From Pelecanus crispus (taxonomy: Eukaryota; Chordata; Aves; Pelecaniformes; Pelecanidae): a DNA stretch of 64,000 nucleotides. Each line of letters begins with the position of its first letter. The stretch's first letter is position 1. The notes below the pieces were generated by a model. The model worked only from the letters and a program-made list of their open reading frames with translations. It made no database searches and was not told the origin of the DNA. This document shows positions 51,174 through 61,735 of this stretch, one piece after another. Both the position numbers and the translations under genes were made by a program. The DNA lies in the NCBI RefSeq assembly GCF_030463565.1, contig NC_134652.1:17151397-17215396 (forward strand), in the 5' to 3' direction.

Positions 51174-51810
51174 GTGGAGTGGAGCAGCGTGCGGGTGTGT
51201 GCGTGGGCAGCTCCCTCCCGCTGGCACTCACCAAGCAGGCACCAGTGTCTCCCTGCAGCTGGGCTGCCCAGGAATTTGTCTCTCTGGAGCTGGGAAGTGG
51301 AGAGGGTGGCTTCTCTAGCTGTCCGTGAGAGAGGATCTGGACTCGAGTGAGCTGTTAACCTTGCTACCACAGCCTGCTCGCTGTGCACATGAGGGTCTGG
51401 AGCCGCATAATTTATTCCAGTATAAAGGGGAAAAATCTATCTGTCAGGCAGGCAGACCATGGCCCCCCTCAGGGCGTCTTAGTTTTTGTACTTCACCATG
51501 CCAAGGAAACCTAGCTGAGAGATGCTGTAGCACTATAGAATGAAATTTAGTTTAATCTAAGACTGAATATTATAATTTATTTACTTTTTGTAACTGTTTC
51601 TAGTCTTTCAACTAAAAGTTTGACTAAATAAGCCTTGGTTTACCTTTAAACCTGGCTAGTATTTGGGGGAAGCTGGTAACACAGGTGGGGAGTCCAAAAT
51701 GAGTGGCACAGCTATACCCAGGCATGAACACTACTCTCTGGCAGCAGAGGTGGAGAAGCCAGGGCCTGCCAGCCGTCCCTATGGCTACAGCTCCCTTTGA
51801 TTGTAGTGCA

Positions 51811-51816
51811 AATAAA
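51811..51816 (+). terminator. ABCC2 poly(A) signal
   Basis: The first canonical AATAAA after the ABCC2 stop, 638 bases downstream. The 3' UTR would end near 51835. The convergent DNMBP 3' UTR ends about 0.6 kb further on. Confidence 0.65.
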
Positions 51817-52436
51817 TGAAGCAGTCCTGGGGGCTATTGTAAGCACTAGTGGGGCAGATTTTGGCCTGTGGCTCCAGACTACAAACCTGACTGGTGGAGA
51901 GAAGCTGGAGAGGTGCAGGCACATGTGCATGCTACACTTGACATGCACACGTGTAACACACACAAAGCACAGCTGTTATTGGTGACAAACTCTTGACCCT
52001 TCTTTGTTCTTGGGCACGAAAGCCAGGAGTTGTAGCACTGACATCGGCTGCTGGCATGCCCATGTGCACACTGCTGCTGCCTACCCACTTACAGCAGGGC
52101 AAACCCCTTCAGCCCGGCTGATGGCAGGAGGGACACAAGCCACCCACAGCCTCAGCCAAGTCATGTAACACGGATCTCGGGGTGGGGAGAAGCCGGGGCA
52201 ATCACTTCACCTTAATGGAGAACTTTCCTGTGAGGGTTTCCTAGTGCCTGAGCTGCAGCTGGCATAAACACCAAGGCAGAAGCATGCTGGACCCCACCAA
52301 AAGGTAAACGATCTTCCTGGCCCTGCAGGCTCTGCATGACATCTGTGGGCTTTGCCCCCCAGCCCAGCACTGGCCAGACGCTCCTCCCAGCTCTCCCAAC
52401 ACTTGCACAGGCTCTTCCTATACACAAGGGCAAATC

Positions 52437-52442
52437 TTTATT
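52437..52442 (-). terminator. DNMBP poly(A) signal
   Basis: The minus strand reads AATAAA here, 992 bases past the DNMBP stop. The intervening 3' UTR (about 52420-53433) holds a short CTG repeat near 53015-53030 and no other recognisable feature. Confidence 0.7.
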
Positions 52443-53433
52443 TACAGAGCAGCAGTACAGGGGATACAAACATCGCCCCAAGAGAAGGGAGCTTCCCTCC
52501 TTCAGGGCATGGCAGCAGCAGGAAGACACACCACCCCGGCAAAGGGCACCACATCCCTTCCAGGGAGGACCTTATCAATCAGCACCATCTCCAGTGCCCT
52601 GTGGGAAAGCGCAGGTCAGAGCCCCCAAAAAATCAGGCTGGAGGACAACCTGTGCTTTGCCTTCTGCCCTGCCCCAGCCCAGAGCAGCCAGGTGGGTATG
52701 TCAGCACAAACATGGGTCTTGGGCACTGGAGATACTGTGCTGACAAAGGAAGAGGGTGTTCTGGGCCTCTGGCTCACCTGGAAAATGAGAACCCGATGGC
52801 TGCTACTAGCAGCAGATATTGGAGAGGCCTGAGCCCCTGGGAGACCAAGTACAGGGATGAAACACCCACTGGGGGCACTGCTGTGGGGGCTTTCAGAGGC
52901 CGGGCCCATCGCAGCTCTGGAGCTCAACTGCTCCCAGTGAACCTCAGAGCCACTTCCCCAGGCAGCGTGCAGCTGTCCCACCCTGAGGTCCTGCACAGGC
53001 AGGTGAGACCAGGCTCCTGCTGCTGCTGCTGAGAAGGCACGGGGAGAACGTTCACAGAACCCGGGTTGCTTTTAACACTACTTGGCTAAAGACGGACTCC
53101 AGAAACTCAGCACTAGCCTTCCACAATTTAAACCCACAGCAGCTCTTCAGCCTTGGTCAAGCCTTACCCTCCTGGGCCATGGTCCCAAGCTTTGCTTCCC
53201 TGCTCCTGGCTGGACACAGGAGGTCGAAACAGCACAGGTGAACTTGCCCCTGCCTATCCTGCCAGCCCACATGTCCTCCTCCCAATGGCAGCCAACGTGG
53301 TGGGGCCCAGGAGTGCTGTATGGCTGCGAGGAACGTAGCCTCAGGGTGAGCAGTGGGGGCTGCAGGGCTGGCCAACCTCCCTGAGGCCCCTGGCAGTCCC
53401 CACAGGAACAAGGCACGGGGTGTAGACTCCGCC

Positions 53434-56400
53434 TCACGTGTACTCTGTCTTCCGGATGTAACTGGAGGGTACGTAGCCCTGCTTCCCGTGTGCCTCGGCC
53501 AGCCACCACTCCCGATTGCCCGTGATGTCCTCAAACTGCAGGATCCTGAGTCTCTCGTTAGCTGACACACTCAGCTCATTGGCGTTTCGGCCTTTGAAGG
53601 TGTAGAGAGCGTAATAGACCTGCCAGACAGAGGGAGAGCATCAGTTGGATGGTCATGCCACACAGCCTTGCTGTCACATTGCATAAGACGTGTGGGCTTT
53701 TGCTCCTCTCCCCAAACAGTGACAGCCCCAGCCCCATCCTGGCCTCTGCCAGAGCTGCCCCCACTTGCACCCTCTGCCTCTGCACCTCTGCTACTGGGAG
53801 ATAAGGTCTCATCCTCCACCTCAGCCCTTTCGGACAAAGCATCCTCCACCTCCCACCTCTCCCTGGTCACTACCAGGAAGGATGATTCAGCCCCCACTCA
53901 AGCCAGGGGGTCAGCCCTTGGCATCCCCAGCACCCCCCGGGGAGGCTGAAGGCTCACCTGGTTGCCCTCTGACTCGCTGCTCTCCAGCCCAGAGTCTCTG
54001 TCCTCCACTGAGGGTGAAGGCCTCAGATGTGCTTTGGCGGGGTGCCCGTTGCGAGAGCTAGGGCTGCAGCCCTGCTCGGGGCGGCTGTAGCGGCGCCGAG
54101 ATGTTGCTGCACCAGCCTCCAGTGGGGCTGTCCTGTCACCAGAGCCAAGCTGGGGCAGAGAGGGGGAGTCCATCTCCGAGGGGGGCTGCAGGGACTGGTA
54201 TGGGTCTGATGGGGAGGCTGAGTCTTGCAGGGGTTTCTGAGTGAAGGTGACGGCTGCCCCGCTGGGGCTGAAGGTCAGTGTGGTGTTGCTTTGGGGAGAG
54301 GAGCTGCTGTGTTCCGACTCGTTGGAAGAGTGGCTGCCTACAGAGACATCTGACTGGCTGCGGCGTGGGTTGTAGGGCTTCAGAAAGGAGCTGTACACAA
54401 AGCCCTTGGTCACTGCAGAGAGAGAGAGGAAGAGAGCTCAGATTGGGGTGCAGGGGGACCAGAGGAGGGGATTCACAGCAGGCACCAAGGATAAGGAGCA
54501 GCCACCTACCTCCATTGTCTATGAGCCAGCGATTCTGGCTGCCCATGGGGTCCTTCTTCTTGATGACACCTACAATGTCTCCTTCCAGCAGTGAGACATC
54601 CAGATCTTGGGTAGCATTGAAATTGCGGTCTGCCTGGAAGAGACTGTCTGGGGGATAGCGGGCCAGGAGGGTAGCTCGGATGTCATCTGACTGCAGGAGG
54701 TGGCTAGGCTGCAGAGGAACAAGGCAGGTGTGAGTAGTTGTTCCGGGTTCTGCCAGCCCTGACACAGGGCAGAGGGAACTCACCAAGCCAACAAGAGGCT
54801 GCCGCCGGGCAGACTGCCGCTCCACGCTCTTCCTTTCAAAAGGTTTCTTGGGAGCTGCCTGGGACTCTGGGAAGAAGGTGAAGGCCTGGAGCTGCTGGAG
54901 GACTCGACTGTGCTCATCCTGGAAGATGGCAATGAGGTTCCCCTCCCTGCTGGACACCTTCAGCAACTGGAACCAGAACAGGGTTGGGGGTCATGGTTAG
55001 GTGACAGCTGCTGGGAAAAGTGGCCAAGAACTACAGCAGAGACCACGCCAGCTCCCAGGCCAAGCGGGGCTCTGAATCCTGCCTGTGACTTGCATCAGGC
55101 AGAGATTTGCAGTCCTGTCTGGACCCAGCTCTGAGTGGTCCCCAAACTCATGACCTGAGATTCTCCCAGGCAAATGCTCTCCTGCCACTGCTCCAGGAGC
55201 AGCCAGAGCCTTCACTATCTCTAAGCACAATTGCATCGTGACCCCGCAATCCCTGCCCTGACAGCATCCCACAGGAGCCCTCCCCAAGGCACTTGGGGCC
55301 TGAAACTGCAGCAGCAGCTTCCCCTGCAATGGGATGAGTCCCAGAGAGGCTTGGGGACAAGCCCCGAGCAGAGATTAGTGCTGCACTGAGCTCAGAGTGT
55401 TGGCTGTGCTCTGGGAACCCACCGACAACAGGGGTCTCAGCTCCTCCAGGGCCAGGCGCACAAAGTCACAGTGTGCCTCGGCATAGCCCCGCACGCAGCT
55501 AGCAAACAGCTCCTTGGCGAAGCGCAGGAACTTGGGCAGCTCATCCAGCAGCTGGGCATTGAGGGCCTCATAGTTGTTGCGGGCTGATTGCAGCTCCTCC
55601 AGTGTTCGCTTATCCTTCAGCTTCTCCGCTCGCTCTGTGCAGTTGTGGAAGTCAAGGAGCTTGTCAAAGCGTTTCTGCACCAGCTTGTGGGGCCCCGCAA
55701 ACATGTTCAGCAGCTGGTTCAGGGGCGAGCTCACCAGCCGCTCCGTCCGCTCTTTCTGATGGGCAGAGATGCAGAGAGCAGGTGAGACAAAGTGCTTTCT
55801 CCCACCACGCGGTGAACACCAGCAGCTCACCCTCCAGCACAGAATCTCCCCAGGACAGCACAGGGTCCGTGTTCCTGACAGCACCCACCAGAGCTCCAGA
55901 GGTCCCTTCCAACAGGAATTACTCCACAATCTTACATACATGTACCAGCATGGGCAACGCTATGGGAAGTACCTGAACCACAGAGAGAGCTGTAACATTT
56001 CAGGTAGGGCTGAAAAAATGTGTATCTAATAGGCACGCTCAATACACATCATAAAGCCACAGGCATCAAAGCTCACAGGAGGATAGAGTTGAACAGGAGT
56101 GCTCACACCTCTCCCAGGCTGTGTTACCCTCCCTGCAGCCTCCCAGGGGCTGCTCATCTGCAGCAGGCCCCCAGGGAGGGCCCCAGAGGGGTGCCCCCAG
56201 CACGCAAGAGCACAGCCTCACTCACAAAGTTGGAGAAGAGCTGGTCGCTAATGAGCCGATTCACTTTCTGGAACTGGTCGAAGTCCCCACTGCCCTTCTC
56301 CGTGCACAGGTCCCACATGCTCACTGCTGCCAGTGCCTTCATGCAAGCTGACTCCTGCACCAGGGACACACAGTCAGCACCGCCATACTTGCTGCCCAGG

Positions 56401-59400
56401 AGAAGAGGCCTCCCAGGGCAGCCCAGACCCTCAGAGACCACCCCCCCGGCAGGGCTGAGGGCAGCAGCACTGGCCAGAGGCACTGCAGGTACACACCATG
56501 CAGGCAGGAGGGGCAGTGCACACACAGTGAGCCCCGCGGGTTAGGCATCACACCCAGACTGACTCACCCGAACATGCTGCAGGTAGAGAGAAAGGTCCCG
56601 GATGAAGGACTTGATCAGCCGCTCCTGCATCCGGAAATTTTTCTCTGTCTCTTCAAAGGCTTCATCCTTCAGCTGTGAGAGAAAATGTCTCAAGGGAGGC
56701 AATGCAGGACTCCAGCAGCTCCCAGAGTGCCAGACGTGGGGCCTCCTGCCCACAAGCTGGACAGCAGAGATGGGTTGTTCAGACCTTAAGCACACTCTGC
56801 CTTGCTGGCCGGGATCAGAGCTACTCATTGGGGAAGGGGTATGCAGGGACAGCAAGTACCACTGCAGAAGTACTGCAGGGTGTAAGTGCACCTGGCAGCT
56901 GATGCACATTACCTGGGGTGCAAAGCCTGTGAGTTGCTTGAGGTGGCTGCTCACACGGTTGGATTTCTTGATGATAGAGTGGAAGTTGAGCTTGGAGATC
57001 TTCTCCATGAGGCTATCCTCATCCCCTTTCCGGTACTTTAGCACTAAAGAGATTGATGTAGAAATCAGAACCCTTGTCAGCACAATGCCCACGTCTTACA
57101 GTGCCTCATCAACAATTGCCTTGCTGGCTCTCCCCTTCCCTAAGCCTCTGCAGTCCCAAGTACCCCACATATCATACCATCTATCATATACTATACCATA
57201 CCATACCATGTATCATCTTGAAATCCAGCACTGTGCCACCTGTAATCCCCTATGTGGCTCTTGATATGCATTACAGTTTGTAGACCCACCATTCAAACTC
57301 TTCCATAGGATTATGCATAGCATTAGCATAAGATGACATAGATGATAGTGTACAATAATCACTGGACATACATACAGAAGGCATTTATACTGCTTCTTTA
57401 GCAAATACGAGCAATCATTACAAATACAAATCATTACTATGTCATCTCAGCTTCAGTGGGGTTATGCGGAAAGAGTAAAGTGTAAGACTTGCTTGAGTCA
57501 GGGGCCTCCAAGGGAAAGCAGGGATGGTGGCTGACAGGTCAAAAGGAGTAATTTTCTCCCTCTGTTCAGTCCCAGGGAGGCTTGGATCCACTTGGATACT
57601 GTGTCCAGTTTTGGTGCTTCCAGGTCAAGAGAGATGTGGGAGAACCAGAGCTACTGACCCACAGGGAGAGTTCAGGCCCCACAACAAGAGCTGGGGGAGC
57701 CGGGTGGGCTCAGGCTGGCTGGGAGGAGGTGGAGGGGGATCTGCTCACAGCCGGCAGCTACTTGAAAGGCAGCTACAAAGGTGATGGGGCCAAACTCCTC
57801 GGAGCAGTGCCAGGCAATACAAGGAGGGGCAGCGGCCACAGATAGAAACTTGGGAGCTTCAGGGTGGATCAGGGAGCACAGCTTCACCTCAAAGGTGGTG
57901 CACGCCTGGCACAGGACAGCAGACAGGCTGTGAAACCTCCATCCTTGGGGTTCAGTGAGGATCAGCTGGAGGGAGCGGTGGCCGATCAGAGCCAATGCTG
58001 GGGACAATCCTGCTCCAAGCAGGAGTCTGGACAGGAGACCTCAGAGGGCTCTTGCAGCCAGCACCTCTGCGATTCTGTCCTGTCTACAGATATACCTTCA
58101 AACGTAGTCTCCAAATCTCAGTAAGATAGAGACTGTCCTAGCAGATTTATTCCCTACTTGTGTTGTTTAAAATTGCATTTTTAAACTTTAAATATATATT
58201 ATTTTGTCTTATCATTATTTTTGTTTTCATTTAATAGCCATGTGGTCAGCAACTGCATACATTTCATACCTCTGTATCCCAAGAAACAGCTGAAGTCAGA
58301 TGTATACTGTGTTACTTTAAGTATTGTATCTCATTCTCAGATTTTTTTAAATGCAGCTCTTCTACTGCCCTCTGTGAGGGCACAGACTTTGGGAGCAGAT
58401 TCCCTCCATGAATGTGGTTGCCAGCTAAGGCTCAGGAGCCGACAGACACCAACCTCAACACGCCCGCTCCTGTCTGTCTCTCCCCAGCACTACCCAGCTA
58501 CTCACCCAGGTCCTTCCGGCGCTTGTATTCATTGATGTTGACGTTGATTTCTTTGACTGCGAGGACAGCAGCTGTGAGCGGTGCCTTGTCAGGGTGAGCC
58601 TCGGGGGTGGCGCTCAGCAGCTCCATCAGCAGCAGTGGGTACCGCATCACTCTTTGCACTGGTTTGATGAGGAAGGAGCCCAGGTTAATGTAGTTTGTGC
58701 AGCCCCTGGGAAGTTGGGACAAAGGAGATGCACCAGGTTTCAGTCCAGCTCTGCCACACAAATTCTGCCAACTATCTATCAAACCAATTCTATCAAACCA
58801 ACCCCAACCAGACCCAGAATACCAACGCCTCTAAATCCACTGTACTTCCTAAGTCACGCCATCCTCATCTCCAAACTCACTGCACTCCTGAACCCCCAGT
58901 GATCTCAGATCAACCCCAGGTTTCCAGACCTCATTCACGCCAGGTGACCCTTCCCAGCCAGGATGCTCTCCATCACCAGACCCACTGCAAAATCCCACCC
59001 AGGCACAGCCTCAAACTTACCAGCGTGCCACTTGCCACAGACTTGCCACACCACCCGACTGCCCAGATCTGAGCCCCACGGCAGGACAGACTGACTGTGC
59101 TTAGGACCACAGCTGGCGCAGGGCTCTCCTGGCTCCTTGGGGCTGATGGCTCCCAAAATGTGTTTCCTGGCCAAGACCTCCCCTCACTCATCACCTGCCT
59201 GTGCTGCCTGCCTGTGTAGCCCTTCCATTGCCTCTGTTGTGATCGCACCACAGACACCCTGCTCCTCCCAGACGTGCCTCCACGAGGCACTGTTAGGGCC
59301 CCCCGACATGCACCCAGCTGGTGGCAGGAGGTTAGTTACAAGGGAGCAGTCAGGCCAGGCCAGACAGTCAAGCGGGGACTAACAGGAAGGATGCACTTAC

Positions 59401-61735
59401 CATTCACTGTACAGGCTCCTGCCGGCCCAGAGAGTGCCAAAAAGCAAAGAAAAGCAATGGGTTAATGGGGTGGCAGGTGTGCAATCCCGCAGCCAGCGCC
59501 TTCACCCCCTCCTGCAGTGATGCTGCCAGGGCAGTGGGCAGCCCTGTCCCCCAAGAGCAGCAGCTGGCACTGCTGGCTCCCCGGGGCATTAACCTCCACA
59601 AGCTGGAGGCCTGGCAGTTGCTGAGCCAGGCAAAGCGGCTCCTTCTTCACCAGCCATGGCGGGGCAGGGCTTGGGGAATAGAAGCCCTCAGTCTGGGACA
59701 CGCCACCTTCTCTGTACCTTGGTGATATCTGCTCAGAGTTTAAGGGGGCCTACAGGTGTCCCAGCACCTCTGCATTGGGGCAGGGGGCCATTTGAACCTG
59801 GAGCCTGGTCAACTATACAGTGACACAGCTGGCCCCTCTCCAGTCACCACCTGAACTGTCCAAGCACTGCTGGCAGAGGGACAAGCATGTTGGAGATTGA
59901 CTCCACTACCCCAGCCTGGTAGCTGCCACAGCCAGAGGCTCCAACCTGAGGCTATCCAACAGGTCCAGGAATAGTTTCTGCATCTTCTCATCCTTCTCAT
60001 AGGTTTCCAGCAGTGCGATGGCCTCGTCGTGGTTCTGGCAATACACCCTGTAGACGCTCTCCAGCTCTGCACGCTGTGCCAGGAACACTGGTCCTGCAGA
60101 CAGCAGCAAAGCAGGACTTCAGTGTCTCCTGGTTCCCAGCTGCCTTCAACAACCCTGACATGTCTCACGGTGAGATGCCCAGTGTCCCCCTTCTCCACAA
60201 ACAGCTTGAGAGGACAGTGTTACGAGAGCAACCGGTATGCCTCCTCACCACCCCCAGCATGCCCACACATCCTTCCTGCTCCCCTGTCGCTGCAGGCCAG
60301 GGGGACAGAAATGGGAAGCTGTGCATCAAAGTTCTGCCAAGGCAAGGAGGCCCCCAGCTGAAGCCAAGGGCATGTCATGATAACTCACCAGGACATGTTC
60401 ACTTGTGCTTTAAGGGGACGGTTTGCTTAGCTGAAGAGCCCCCAGGGGTACCCCAGGAGCCACTAGCCCAGAGACCTCAATCGATCCAGCTCTCCCGGAG
60501 GTGAGGAGTGGGGACACTGGTCAGTGGCAGCGTGGGTGAGGACCCACATGGAGAGCAGAGGCACAGGCTGCCCAAGGCCTGAGCGGCAAAAGCTGGCAGC
60601 ACAGGAGCGAGGAGTGGGGCTCCCTTTGGGGCAAGCGGCCAGGGAGGGCCACAAGCACCGTGTTTCTCAGCATAGTGATCCATGGGGCAACACAGATCTT
60701 GGCTTTGCTGCTGGACTGATAGCAGCGACAGGGACCAGCGGGGAGGAAGCTCAACCCCAGTGACACTCTCCTGCCATTTAAACTACTGTTCTGCCCCACC
60801 ACTAGCAAAGCCCATCCCAACCTGCTGAGAAGAGGTAACAGCAGAATTCATACCGATGGCATCTGAAGCCTCCAAGGTGGACAGCAGCTGCTTGGAGAAG
60901 CTAATTACCATGTGGATGTTTCCAAAAAGACCCTCAAAGTCTATGTTCTGCATCTGGGGAATGGGAAGAGAGATGTCCTGGATGGGGGAACACGTCCCAG
61001 CCAGACCCAACAGCCCCCCCCTTGCCCTCCTGCAACCCATCAGCCCTCAGCTCCACAGCAGCCACCCAGTGTGACTTCCTTCCATCACAGTGACTTCTGT
61101 ACTCACTCCCTCATCACCCAGTGCACTGAAACTCTCACTCCTTATGTGTCCTATCAAACACAGTGTCCTCCTCTTTCCCAGCAATTTCATTCCTGCCTCT
61201 GTTCACATGATATTCTCCCTCTCCTCCCACCAGCTCTGTCCCCATGCCAAGACCCCATATTTTCTTTCTCCTGACAATGAATTTAACCTACAAACCAAAT
61301 GAAAAGGAACATCTGCTGCCAGGTCTCTTGCTCTCAGCAATGGTGAGAGCTCAGCAGGATCTCAAAACAGATGGACTATTTCTTTAAGTGCAGGGCGCAG
61401 TGAGAGCCATCCTGCTCCCCTCAGCATAGCTGAATTTCCTCTGTGGGTTCTTGTGCTGCTGCTTGGAAGTCTCCAAGAACTAAGTGGACTCAGTACCCTC
61501 ACCCCATCCCACCAGTGCCATGCCATAGGTTGCCCCCATGCTCCTACCTGTGCCTGCTGCAGGGGCACCATGATCCTCTCCACGCACATCTCCAGGTCTC
61601 GGATATAGTCCCGCTCTGTCTGGAGCAGTTCCTCAATAACCTTGGACCTCTTCTCCAGCATCCTTTGCTCTGGGCTCTCAGTGGCAGCCGAGGATGCCTC
61701 CAGGGATGGTGTCTGGGAGGACAGGAGAGTCATCT
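53434..61735 (-). CDS. DNMBP: Dynamin-binding protein (Tuba), C-terminal half: DH, BAR, two SH3
   Basis: A scaffold and Cdc42 GEF linking dynamin, membrane curvature and actin at junctions. Exons visible (minus): 61548-61735, 60854-60947, 59946-60093, 59401-59418, 58506-58705, 56913-57043, 56568-56672, 56226-56354, 55423-55755, 54784-54966, 54510-54708, 53958-54412, 53434-53619. From the ATG at 61733 they encode 788 residues. The DH domain runs from [20 protein letters not shown] to NEYKRRKDL. The BAR domain follows from [15 protein letters not shown]. An SH3 holds [19 protein letters not shown]; a Ser-rich linker follows; the C-terminal SH3 ends [13 protein letters not shown]. Human DNMBP is about 1577 residues, so the N-terminal SH3 half must lie beyond 64000, or this is the known type of short isoform. 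The first listed exon has an acceptor before it and opens in phase 1, so it is not the full-length 5' end. Confidence 0.95.
55888..55938 (+). repeat. CR1 LINE tail fragment
   Basis: Matches the extreme 3' part of CR1, with 'ccagaggtcccttccaac' followed by a decayed 'attccacaatctta'-like tail. Only about 50 bases are recognisable. It lies in the DNMBP intron just upstream of the exon at 55423-55755. Confidence 0.6.
57155..57218. repeat. ATACC/ATC-rich microsatellite
   Basis: Imperfect repeats of a five-base unit like 'atacc', with three perfect consecutive copies in the centre, lie in a DNMBP intron. Confidence 0.7.
57515..58080 (+). repeat. CR1 LINE 3' end in a DNMBP intron
   Basis: About 560 bases of diverged CR1 on the plus strand, antisense to DNMBP. 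Recognisable blocks run in CR1 order: 'gtgtccagtttt', 'caggtcaagagagatg', 'agctacaaaggtgatggggccaaactcc', 'gtgccaggcaatacaa', 'aggtggtgcacgcctggcacagga', 'aggctgtgaaacctccatccttgg', 'caatcctgctccaagcagga' and 'gcgattctgtc'. The element is 5' truncated, as is usual, and has no usable frame. Confidence 0.85.
59401..59418 (-). other. 18-nt microexon of DNMBP
   Basis: GAGCCTGTACAGTGAATG is flanked by a proper AG (59420-59419) and GTAAGT donor (59400-59395). Spliced to its neighbours it restores [20 protein letters not shown], which matches the DNMBP DH domain. Without it the neighbouring exons still join in frame but lose six conserved residues. Confidence 0.85.
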
